Below the pieces are notes generated by a model. It was given only the letters and a program-made list of their open reading frames with translations, searched no databases and was not told the origin of the DNA. The position numbers were made by a program, and so were the translations under genes. This document shows, piece after piece, positions 23,214-30,289 of a stretch of DNA of 64,000 bases (its first letter is position 1; the number at the start of each line of letters is the position of its first letter). This DNA is from Curtobacterium sp. Leaf261 (GTDB lineage Bacteria > Actinomycetota > Actinomycetes > Actinomycetales > Microbacteriaceae), in NCBI RefSeq assembly GCF_001422205.1, contig NZ_LMMJ01000007.1, forward strand, positions 870 to 64,869, read 5' to 3'.

Positions 23214-25114
23214 GGGATCTTCTTTCCATCCGGGCTGTATCCGAGACTCGTGTAGGCAGCGTTCCGCACGGACGAGGTCCCCGCGTCGAGGTACCCGTGC
23301 TCTGTCACTGGTTGGTGCCGATCGACGGCGTCAGTGGCCGGGGTGGCCGAATGTCCGTCCGACCCCAGGTACTCGGCCCCGTTGATGGTCTCCGCATCCG
23401 ACGGAAACGTCCGAGCGCCCCATTTGTCGTCCACGGGGTTCAGCGGATGCTCGCTCCAGAACTTCAACGTCTGCGACCGGGTGCCTGTTGCGACGTTGGG
23501 CTGACCATGGCCAGCTCGGACACCGGCGTTCTCTACGGAGCCCCTTCCTACGTTCGCGATGTAGTCGTTCGACGCTTGACTGGCCCACACGTGACCCCGG
23601 GGCACATTGACCGCATCCGCATCCGCGATACTCCTGTCTACGCCGGCCGAGGCGAGGAGCGTGAGGTTCGACACCGGCGTCGTCGACGTCGCGAGCGTCG
23701 CCGTGGTAGTGCCGTAGGAATGGGCCACCACCGACACATGCCGACCGCCGGACCATCCCCGAGTACCGGAAACACCGTCCAGGAACGCGCTGAGGTTCGT
23801 CGCACCCGCCCGCGCCTTCGTCGAGAGAAGGACCTCGCCGCTCGGCGGCATGTCCGGGGTGTCGTAGCCGATCCACGCGACGACGGCGACGCGATCATCG
23901 ATGTGAAGCGCTGACGCTGCTTGCTGCTCCTCGATCCAGAGATTTTCCGCACCTCCGACCCAACCGCGCGTGCTCTGCGCAACCGTGTTTCCCATGCCCG
24001 GGACGTTGACGGTCACCTGAGACGCCGCGTCCAGGTCACCGACTGCGATCGCGGCGAGCGGTGGGTGCCCCAAGGTCAGCGAGACGACGGTACGAGGACG
24101 GTCAGCGCGCGTATCCGCCAACGTCGCCTTAATCGCCGCCAGCGCCGCGATCCGCTCCGCCAACAACGCGTAGGCGGCGCGCTCAACGGCCGTGAACGGC
24201 AAGCCCACCCCGATCCTGGCCGACATCACCTCGTACTGCCTGCGGTACTTCGGGAGCATCACGTCGAGCCTGTGCTGGTTGGCGCGTCCCCGATCGGAGT
24301 ACGCGACACCGTTCAGGCTGCCGATCCAACCGGACGCGCCCATGACGAGGGCGGTCCGCTGGTCCGCGTCGAGCCCACCCCACCACCTCGCGACGTCCGA
24401 CGCCGACATCGTCGCCGCGATGTGTCGGTCCCACTCCGCCCGGTGGTGCCTCCGCCAGGCCGAGACAGCCCGCGCACCGCCCCTGGACAGCTCCGCGAGC
24501 AACGGGAGGAACGACGCGCTCGTGAACCGCTCGACGACCGCCGCGAAGTCGACCGGCGCGACGAGGAGGGACGGGACACTCGCGGCCGCACCGACCCCGG
24601 GCAGCAACGAACTCCCGCCCGCGGCCGTCTGCAGCGCGGCGGTCAGCGTTGCCTGCGCCGCCGTCCACCCCCGCCGCGCAGCGCTCGCCTGGTCGTGGAG
24701 GTCCGCGTTGAGCTCGCGACACTCCGGTGGGACATCGCCGCCGCCGTCGCCGTCACCCTCCAGCCTCCGGACACGGGCATGGAGCTCCGCGATGTCCTCG
24801 AGCAGGCGTTTCCGGGACCGCTTGAGGGTCGCCACGGCCTCCGCGAATGCGTCGAGTGCCGACGCGACAGACTCACCGACGTCCGCGAGTGCGGCCGCCC
24901 TCCGCGGCACCGACTGCAGCGCCGACGCGAGGGCATCGGTGACACCCGGGACCTCGAACGCCCGGCCGATGCCGGCCCAGGCGGACGACGCCGAGTCCCC
25001 TGCCCGCTGGAGTTCGCCCGTGGAGGTCCGGAGATCACGCACGACGTCGGTGACGGCTCCCGGATCGACGCGGACGACGGGCAGGTCAGCCTCGACGACC
25101 AGCCGCTCAGTCAT
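23210..25114 (-). CDS. DUF1023 alpha/beta-hydrolase with N-terminal helical (ESX-like) domain
   Basis: 634 residues. The N-terminal half is helical and coiled (about 20-180, TGELQRAGDSASSAWAGIG, AELHARVRRLEGD), resembling the long helical pre-domains of type VII secretion substrates. The C-terminal half (about 370-600) is an alpha/beta-hydrolase of the DUF1023 type: TVNVPGMGNT, WIGYDTPDMP, and the nucleophile elbow VAHSYGT (Ser466). There is no classical signal peptide. The gene overlaps its small upstream partner by eight bases and LP1 by four. Known DUF1023 proteins are mostly uncharacterised; substrate could be lipid, ester or peptide. Context suggests an exported enzyme or toxin. Confidence 0.85.
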   Translation of the reverse strand: MTERLVVEADLPVVRVDPGAVTDVVRDLRTSTGELQRAGDSASSAWAGIGRAFEVPGVTDALASALQSVPRRAAALADVGESVASALDAFAEAVATLKRSRKRLLEDIAELHARVRRLEGDGDGGGDVPPECRELNADLHDQASAARRGWTAAQATLTAALQTAAGGSSLLPGVGAAASVPSLLVAPVDFAAVVERFTSASFLPLLAELSRGGARAVSAWRRHHRAEWDRHIAATMSASDVARWWGGLDADQRTALVMGASGWIGSLNGVAYSDRGRANQHRLDVMLPKYRRQYEVMSARIGVGLPFTAVERAAYALLAERIAALAAIKATLADTRADRPRTVVSLTLGHPPLAAIAVGDLDAASQVTVNVPGMGNTVAQSTRGWVGGAENLWIEEQQAASALHIDDRVAVVAWIGYDTPDMPPSGEVLLSTKARAGATNLSAFLDGVSGTRGWSGGRHVSVVAHSYGTTTATLATSTTPVSNLTLLASAGVDRSIADADAVNVPRGHVWASQASNDYIANVGRGSVENAGVRAGHGQPNVATGTRSQTLKFWSEHPLNPVDDKWGARTFPSDAETINGAEYLGSDGHSATPATDAVDRHQPVTEHGYLDAGTSSVRNAAYTSLGYSPDGKKIP

Positions 25115-25430
25115 CGATCCCGGCCGTCCGAGCCGCGGCCGATGCGCGGTCGGCCATCTCGGCGTCGCCGTCCACGATCACGGTCATGGCCTCGGCCGCC
25201 GCGGTGATCGCACCCGACACCGTCCGCACGATCGCCGGAGGATCACCCCGTCGTGCGGCGGCGAACGCGCCCGCCGCACTCGAACAGTCCGTCGTGACGA
25301 GTGTCCGCTGCAGCGAGTCCAGTGCCGCCCCCACGGCACTCGCCGCGGTCTGCAGATGCTCACCAGCGCCCGCGGTCCGTCGCACCACGTCCCCAGCGCC
25401 GACCACGTCGACGCGCCACCCCTCGGTCAC
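25107..25430 (-). CDS. Small helical ESX/WXG100-like partner protein
   Basis: 107 residues, almost entirely Ala-rich amphipathic helices with a break around DCSSAAGAF, so a two-helix hairpin like ESAT-6/WXG100 proteins or the DUF6507-type small proteins that start with W-x-[VI]-D. A central WxG is missing (only GW at residues 4-5). GTG 25430 has AGAGGGGGA upstream. It is the first gene of the unit and overlaps the DUF1023 start by eight bases, so equal expression is likely. It may pair with the helical N-terminus of the hydrolase for export or folding. Confidence 0.75.
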   Translation of the reverse strand: MTEGWRVDVVGAGDVVRRTAGAGEHLQTAASAVGAALDSLQRTLVTTDCSSAAGAFAAARRGDPPAIVRTVSGAITAAAEAMTVIVDGDAEMADRASAAARTAGIDD

Positions 25431-25453
25431 GGCTCCCCCTCTTGTTCCGGAGG

Positions 25454-25483
25454 AGCCTACCGACCTACTGGTACATCAAACAA
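25454..25483 (-). promoter_or_regulatory. Candidate promoter of the DUF1023-lipoprotein unit
   Basis: On the minus strand TTGTTT (25478-25483), an 18-base spacer and TAGGCT (25454-25459) precede the GTG of the small helical gene by 23 bases. The surrounding sequence is clearly more AT-rich than the coding DNA. It is the only promoter-like site found for the seven-gene unit. Confidence 0.5.
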
Positions 25484-25494
25484 ACATACGATGT

Positions 25495-26355
25495 CTAATG
25501 ACCGACCCGCGCGAGGAACGCGCGGAGCGCCGGGTGCTGCGGGTCGTCCAGCACGGCGGCGGGAGCACCCTGCTCGACGACCGCACCCTCGTGCAGGAAC
25601 ACCACGCGGTCGGCCACGTTCCGCGCGAAGTGCATCTCGTGCGTCGTCATGAGGATCGTCGACCCGGACTCCTTGAGCTCCCGGACGAGGTCGAGCACCT
25701 CCCCCACGAGCTGCGGGTCGAGCGCGGAGGTCACCTCGTCGAGCAGGATCAGCTCCGGCTCCGTCACGATCGCGCGGACGATCGCCACGCGCTGCTGCTG
25801 CCCGCCGGACAACCGGTCCGGGTAGGCCGACGCGAACGCGCCGAGCCCGACCCGCTCGAGCAACGTGCGGGCGGCCGCCGAGGCAGCGTCGGGCGCGACC
25901 CCGTGCACCTTGCGCGCAGCGAGTGTCACGTTGTCGAGCACCGTCATGTGCGGGAACAGGTTGAACTGCTGGAACACGACGCCGATCCGGGCCCGGGTCG
26001 CGTCGACGTCCACCCGGGGGTCGGAGATGTCCGCGCCCTGCAGGAAGATCTGTCCGTCGTCGATGCCCTCGAGCAGGTTCACCGTCTTGAGGAGCGTCGA
26101 CTTGCCGGACCCGGAGGCCCCGATGACCGCGATGACCTCGTGCTGGTGCACCGCGAGGTCGATGCCCCGCAGCACCTGGGCTTCGCCGAAGGCCTTGCGG
26201 ACCGCGCGCAGCTCGAGGACCGGGTCCTGTGCTCCGGGGCCGTCCCGTCCCTCCAGTCCGGTGCTCGTGTCGGAACCCGTCCTGCGGGAGCCGGACGACA
26301 GGATGATCGGTCGCGACTCGCGACCGGGGTCGTTCAGCCCTCCGATCGCACTCAC
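25495..26355 (-). CDS. Amino-acid ABC transporter, ATP-binding protein
   Basis: 286 residues. The ATPase has Walker A GASGSGKST, Q-loop FQQFNLFPHMTVLDNV, signature LSGGQQQR, Walker B LILLDEVTSALD and switch His in TTHEMHF, the pattern of polar amino-acid importers (GlnQ/HisP type). A 40-residue disordered leader precedes the ATPase. Start GTG 26355 overlaps the permease stop (GTGA). Energises the importer formed with the two next genes. Confidence 0.95.
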   Translation of the reverse strand: MSAIGGLNDPGRESRPIILSSGSRRTGSDTSTGLEGRDGPGAQDPVLELRAVRKAFGEAQVLRGIDLAVHQHEVIAVIGASGSGKSTLLKTVNLLEGIDDGQIFLQGADISDPRVDVDATRARIGVVFQQFNLFPHMTVLDNVTLAARKVHGVAPDAASAAARTLLERVGLGAFASAYPDRLSGGQQQRVAIVRAIVTEPELILLDEVTSALDPQLVGEVLDLVRELKESGSTILMTTHEMHFARNVADRVVFLHEGAVVEQGAPAAVLDDPQHPALRAFLARVGH

Positions 26356-27239
26356 ACCGCACCACCGATCTGCTCGCGCCGCTGCTGCCGCCGCGCCAGC
26401 GCGTCGGTGACCCGGATGAGCGGCAGGCTGATGAGGACGAAGAGCAGTCCCGCGACGAAGTACGGGGTGAAGTTGTACGTCTCTGCCTGCGCGATGTTGG
26501 CCGCGCGCACGGCGTCGACGGCACCGAGGATCGAGACGAGCCCGACGTCCTTCTGCATTGACACGAAGTCGTTCATGAGCGCCGGCGTCACCTTCCGGAT
26601 GCCCTGCGGGAGCACGACGAGCCGGAGCGTCTGCCCGTGCGACAGCCCGAGCGACCTGGCGGCGAGCCGCTGCGACGGGTGCACCGCCTCCATGCCCGCG
26701 CGGAGGACCTCGGCCACGTAGGACGTGTAGGTCAGGATGATCGCGACGGTGCCCCAGACCTCGGCCGGGAACCGCGGGAACACCCCGAGCGCCGGGATCC
26801 CGAAGCCGACCAGGTAGAGCACGATGATGAGCGGCAGCCCGCGGAACAGGTCCGTGTAGCCCGTGGCGAGCATCCGCAGCGGGAAGAACACCGGGCTCCG
26901 GAGGCCCCGCACGACGGCCAGGATCGTCGCGAACACCGCGACCCCGATCGACGCGAAGAACAGGATCCGGACGTTCAGCCAGAGCCCGAGGAGGATCTTC
27001 GGGAACGTCTGGGCAGCCGTCGCCGGGTCGAAGAACGACTGCTGCACCGAGGCCCAGCCGGGGGTGTTCACGACCCCGAGCCAGAGCAGCACCACGACGA
27101 CGAGCGTCGAGACGATGCTCACGGCGAGCGACCTCCGACCGCGCTGCCGCCGCCAGAGCCGACGTTCGAGCTCGACGTCGCTCGGTGGCGCGAGCGGCGC
27201 GACCACCGTGGTGCCCGCGGAACCCGCTGGTCCGGTCAT
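26352..27239 (-). CDS. Amino-acid ABC transporter permease (HisM/GlnP type)
   Basis: 295 residues. The HisMQ permease domain has the N-terminal ILLGLWLNVRILFFASIGV stretch and the ATPase-contacting EAA loop: EVLRAGMEAVHPSQRLAARS then GLSHGQTLRLVVLPQGIRK. About six membrane helices are expected, including one in an extended N-terminus (about 36-60). It lies 12 bases after the binding-protein gene and is coupled to the ATPase gene. Confidence 0.95.
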   Translation of the reverse strand: MTGPAGSAGTTVVAPLAPPSDVELERRLWRRQRGRRSLAVSIVSTLVVVVLLWLGVVNTPGWASVQQSFFDPATAAQTFPKILLGLWLNVRILFFASIGVAVFATILAVVRGLRSPVFFPLRMLATGYTDLFRGLPLIIVLYLVGFGIPALGVFPRFPAEVWGTVAIILTYTSYVAEVLRAGMEAVHPSQRLAARSLGLSHGQTLRLVVLPQGIRKVTPALMNDFVSMQKDVGLVSILGAVDAVRAANIAQAETYNFTPYFVAGLLFVLISLPLIRVTDALARRQQRREQIGGAV

Positions 27240-27251
27240 CGTGGGGTCCCG

Positions 27252-28076
27252 CTACTTGAGGACGGGCGCATCGACCTCGGTCGACAGCCACTTCGTGGTC
27301 AGCGACTTCAGGGTGCCGTCGGACTGCAGGGCGTTCACGGCCTTCGTGACCTTCGGCGTCAGCGCGGAGTCCTTCGGGAGCACGATGCCGAACCGGTCGC
27401 CCTTGCCGTCGTCGGGGAACTGCGCGGACACCTCGCCGCCCTTGACCTGGGAGGCGGAGATGTAGAACGCGGTCGGCAGGTCCGTGACGAGCGCGTCGAT
27501 CTGGCCGCTGTTCAGGGCGAGCACCGCGTCGTCGTTGGAGTTGAACACCTGCGGCTGCCCGATCTCCGCGTTCACCACGTCGTAGCTCGTGCTCCCGGTG
27601 GCGACCCCGATCTTGAGCGCCTTGAGCCCGGCGATGGTCGTGACGCCGTTCGCCTTCGACTTCTTCGTCGTGACGACCGCCTGCGTGGTCGTGTAGTACG
27701 CCGGCGAGAAGTCGACGGCCTTCTCACGCTTGCTCGTGATCGAGAACTGCTGGAGGTTCAGGTCCCAGTCCTTGGCCCCGGGCGCGATCGCGCTGTCGAA
27801 GGTGCTCCTGGTCCACACGACGTCGGCCTTGCTGTAGCCCATCTTCTTCGCGACGGCGTACGCGACGGCCGACTCGAACCCCTTGCCCGAGCGGGGGTTG
27901 TCGTTCTGCACCCACGGCGAGTACGCCGGCTGGCCGGTCGCGATGGTGAGCTTGCCGTCGGTCACGGTGTCGCCGCTCGAGCCGCCGGCCGAGCACGCGA
28001 CGAGCGACAGGGCGGCCGCCGCCGCCGTCGCGACGACGAGCAGGGAGCGGATGGTGCGGGAGCGGCGAGGAGACAT
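27252..28076 (-). CDS. Amino-acid ABC transporter substrate-binding lipoprotein
   Basis: 274 residues; signal with lipobox SLVAC (Cys about residue 29), so tethered outside the membrane. The bacterial extracellular solute-binding family 3 pattern is present: GKLTIATGQPAYSPWV, GFESAVAYAVAKKMG, FSITSKREKAVDFSPAYYTT, LKIGVATGSTSYDVV, NSGQIDALVTDLPTA. Ligand unknown; family 3 proteins bind polar amino acids or opines. ATG 28076 was chosen because it gives a normal signal peptide; GAAGGCACCCC precedes it. Confidence 0.93.
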   Translation of the reverse strand: MSPRRSRTIRSLLVVATAAAAALSLVACSAGGSSGDTVTDGKLTIATGQPAYSPWVQNDNPRSGKGFESAVAYAVAKKMGYSKADVVWTRSTFDSAIAPGAKDWDLNLQQFSITSKREKAVDFSPAYYTTTQAVVTTKKSKANGVTTIAGLKALKIGVATGSTSYDVVNAEIGQPQVFNSNDDAVLALNSGQIDALVTDLPTAFYISASQVKGGEVSAQFPDDGKGDRFGIVLPKDSALTPKVTKAVNALQSDGTLKSLTTKWLSTEVDAPVLK

Positions 28077-28244
28077 GGGGTGCCTTCTGTCGGTCGAGCG
28101 CTCGGGTCGCGCTGCGGGGATGGCGATGATCGTACGACGGACTGGAGGCGCGGTGCGAGTCGATGACGCTCCGTCACGACGAGCGCGCACTCGCGCCCGG
28201 TTGCGCGCGGGTGGCGCTCCTCGCGCGGCGCCGTCACGAGCGGG

Positions 28245-28318
28245 GTGTTCTGAACACGGCCGTCCGCCTGGAACACCTGGATGCGGGTGTTCCGCGTGGA
28301 CGGGGGTGTTCGGAACAC
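28245..28318. promoter_or_regulatory. Symmetric cluster of six GTGTTC/GAACAC half-sites
   Basis: Two perfect palindromes GTGTTC-N-GAACAC (28245-28257 and 28306-28318) flank a wider inverted pair GGAACAC (28270-28276) / GTGTTCC (28287-28293). All are symmetric about one point between 28281 and 28282, and the two outer halves are inverted copies of a 33-base element. It lies 169 bases upstream of the binding-protein start and 14 bases after the cupin stop. Could be a multi-site operator or a structured 3' element. Confidence 0.75.
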
Positions 28319-28331
28319 GCGCGCGGGCGGG

Positions 28332-28832
28332 TCAGTCGGCGAGCGTGAAGTCCTCGAACGAGAACCCGGGCGACACCAGGCAGCTGAGGAGCACCTCGCC
28401 GTCGCCCGGCAGGGTCCGCTGCCAGACGCCCCCGCGGACGAACCCCTGCGCGTCGTTCACCCGGTCGCGGCCGGCATCCGGCCCGAGCGTGATCTGCGCC
28501 GCGGGGACGGGCTGCTCCCCGGAACCGCCGAGCTCGAGCACGACGCTGTCCGGACCGTGCCACATCCAGATCTCGTCGCTCGTCACCCGGTGCCACGCGG
28601 AGGCCTCGCCCGGCGGGAGCAGGAAGTGGATCAGGGTCGCTGCCGGACGTTCGCCGGCGGCGGTCTGCACGACGGCGGGCGAGGTCCACGTCCGGACGTA
28701 CCAGCCGCCCTCGGGGTGCGGCTCCATGCCGAGCGCTGCGGCCCGACGGGGCACGGACAGCCACTCGATCACCTGTCCGGCGACGTTCCGCCTGGGGACC
28801 GTGGTCGGGTGCGGCTGGATGGGTTCGTTCAC
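28332..28832 (-). CDS. Cupin family protein (DUF985/cupin_5)
   Basis: 166 residues with the cupin_5 pattern: HPEGGWYVRTW, a barrel strand ATLIHFLLPPGEASAWHRVT, SDEIWMWHGPD and the closing ESPG-like SPGFSFEDFTL. The His and Glu of ASAWHRVTSDEIW are likely metal or substrate ligands. Family members are mostly unassigned epimerase- or lyase-like proteins. It overlaps the amidohydrolase stop (ATGA), so the two are coupled and may act on the same metabolite. Confidence 0.9.
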   Translation of the reverse strand: MNEPIQPHPTTVPRRNVAGQVIEWLSVPRRAAALGMEPHPEGGWYVRTWTSPAVVQTAAGERPAATLIHFLLPPGEASAWHRVTSDEIWMWHGPDSVVLELGGSGEQPVPAAQITLGPDAGRDRVNDAQGFVRGGVWQRTLPGDGEVLLSCLVSPGFSFEDFTLAD

Positions 28833-30289
28833 GCGGACTCCTTCTGCGGGGTGGTGCGGGTTGCGCCGGTGGTGCTCGTGGGGCTCGTGGGGCCAGTGCC
28901 TGCGTCGTCGGTGCCGGCCGTCGTGCCCGCGCTCGTGAGCCGGCCGTCCTGCGCCCGGAGCCGACCCCGGACCACGGTGGCGATCGCCCGGCCGGCACCG
29001 TCCTCGACGAGCTCGGCGAACGCGTCCGGCACGGTGCGGGCGTCGACGTCGAACACCGCCAGGTCCGCACGGGCACCGACGGCGAGGTGCCCGACGCGGT
29101 CCGGGCCGACCGCGAGCCCCATGGCGTGGGCGCCTCCGAGCGTCGCCGCCGCGAGGAGCCGGGCGTGCAGGTCATGTGCGGCGTACCCCTGCGCGCGGGC
29201 GATCCGGTGCAGGGCGGTCACGTCGGCCATCGGGTCGAGCGAGGGCGACGACGACAGCGAGTCCGTGCCGACCGCGATGGGACTCCCCTCGCGGAGGTAG
29301 TCGCCGACGGGCGGTGGATCGAGCCCGATGACCGCGTTCGACCTCGGGCAGAGCGCGACGGCGGTGCCCCGTGCGCGGAGGAGTGCCCGGTCGGCCGCCG
29401 TCATGTAGACACCGTGCGCGACGTGGCAGTCCGGGCCGAGCACCCCGAGCCGGTCCACGAACGTCGTCGCACTCGCCCCGAAGCCGAGGGCTCGGAGCGC
29501 CCGGAACGATGGCACGTTCGCCAGGTGCCAGTCCGCACCGTGTCCGATGCCGACGACGCCCTCGAGGCCCGGGATCGGCTCGAGGGCCAGCCGCTCACCC
29601 TCGACCGCGGACTCCCCGAGGTGCAGGTGGAGCCGGAGTCCCTGCTGACGGACGATGTCCGGGAGCTCGAGCAGGGGCGCGACGTCGAGCGAGTACGGCG
29701 CGTGCGGAGAGAGCCCCGCGCCAGGTGTGGTCGGGATCCGTGCGAGCTCGGCCAGCACCTGGTCACGCCCGCCGGCCTGCCACGCCGCGTTCTCCCAGTC
29801 CATCACCTCCCAGTACGCGATGCCCCCGAGTCCGGCGTCGGCGAGGACGTCCGCCGCCTCGATGTCCGTGATGACGTCGGCGATGCTCGTCACCCCGGCG
29901 ACGATGGACCGCTCGGCGCCGAGCGCCGCGTCGTGCGCCCAGTCGTGGCCCTCGTCGTACGAGGTCGTGAACGAGCGGGCCCAGTCCTCGAACCCGTCGT
30001 ACGAGCCACTGCCGACACTGGCCATGCCGGTGTACTGCAGGTGCGAGTGCGCGTTGACGAGCCCCGGCAGGATCGCCCCGCGCCAGTGCCGCTCGGTGAA
30101 CCCCTGCCCGCGGGCGCCGAGCTGGTCGACCACCCACGAGCGCTCGCCGACGTGCAGGATCCGCCCGGCCTGCACGGCGACCGCTCCGTCGAGGATCGGC
30201 GGCGCGGTCATCGGCACGACGATCCTCGCGGAGTGCACCGTCACCGAGTCGTCGCGATGGTGCCGGCTGCCCCGGTTCTCCGTCGTCAC
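28829..30289 (-). CDS. Amidohydrolase, SAH/MTA- or aminofutalosine-deaminase-like
   Basis: 486 residues of the metal-dependent amidohydrolase fold. Metal ligands: HSH in LPGLVNAHSHLQYTG, His in LHLHLGES, a His in CHVAHGVYM and Asp in IAVGTDSLSSSPSLDP, as in the ATZ/TRZ-MtaD branch that deaminates purine or pyrimidine rings. The C-terminus has a 30-residue Thr/Gly tail. Start GTG 30289 overlaps the stop of the SAH-hydrolase-like gene. Together they suggest deamination of an adenosyl compound and cleavage of its product; not proven. Confidence 0.88.
   Translation of the reverse strand: MTTENRGSRHHRDDSVTVHSARIVVPMTAPPILDGAVAVQAGRILHVGERSWVVDQLGARGQGFTERHWRGAILPGLVNAHSHLQYTGMASVGSGSYDGFEDWARSFTTSYDEGHDWAHDAALGAERSIVAGVTSIADVITDIEAADVLADAGLGGIAYWEVMDWENAAWQAGGRDQVLAELARIPTTPGAGLSPHAPYSLDVAPLLELPDIVRQQGLRLHLHLGESAVEGERLALEPIPGLEGVVGIGHGADWHLANVPSFRALRALGFGASATTFVDRLGVLGPDCHVAHGVYMTAADRALLRARGTAVALCPRSNAVIGLDPPPVGDYLREGSPIAVGTDSLSSSPSLDPMADVTALHRIARAQGYAAHDLHARLLAAATLGGAHAMGLAVGPDRVGHLAVGARADLAVFDVDARTVPDAFAELVEDGAGRAIATVVRGRLRAQDGRLTSAGTTAGTDDAGTGPTSPTSTTGATRTTPQKESA

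Noticed and set aside
19906..25430. Region as an integrated genomic island with mobile-element boundaries
   Set aside because: No integrase, transposase, direct repeat or tRNA edge is seen; the slightly lower GC of the lipoprotein genes is suggestive only.
28245..28318. Possible CRISPR array
   Set aside because: Half-sites are six bases, inverted and symmetric, not direct repeats with spacers; no cas genes occur in the window.
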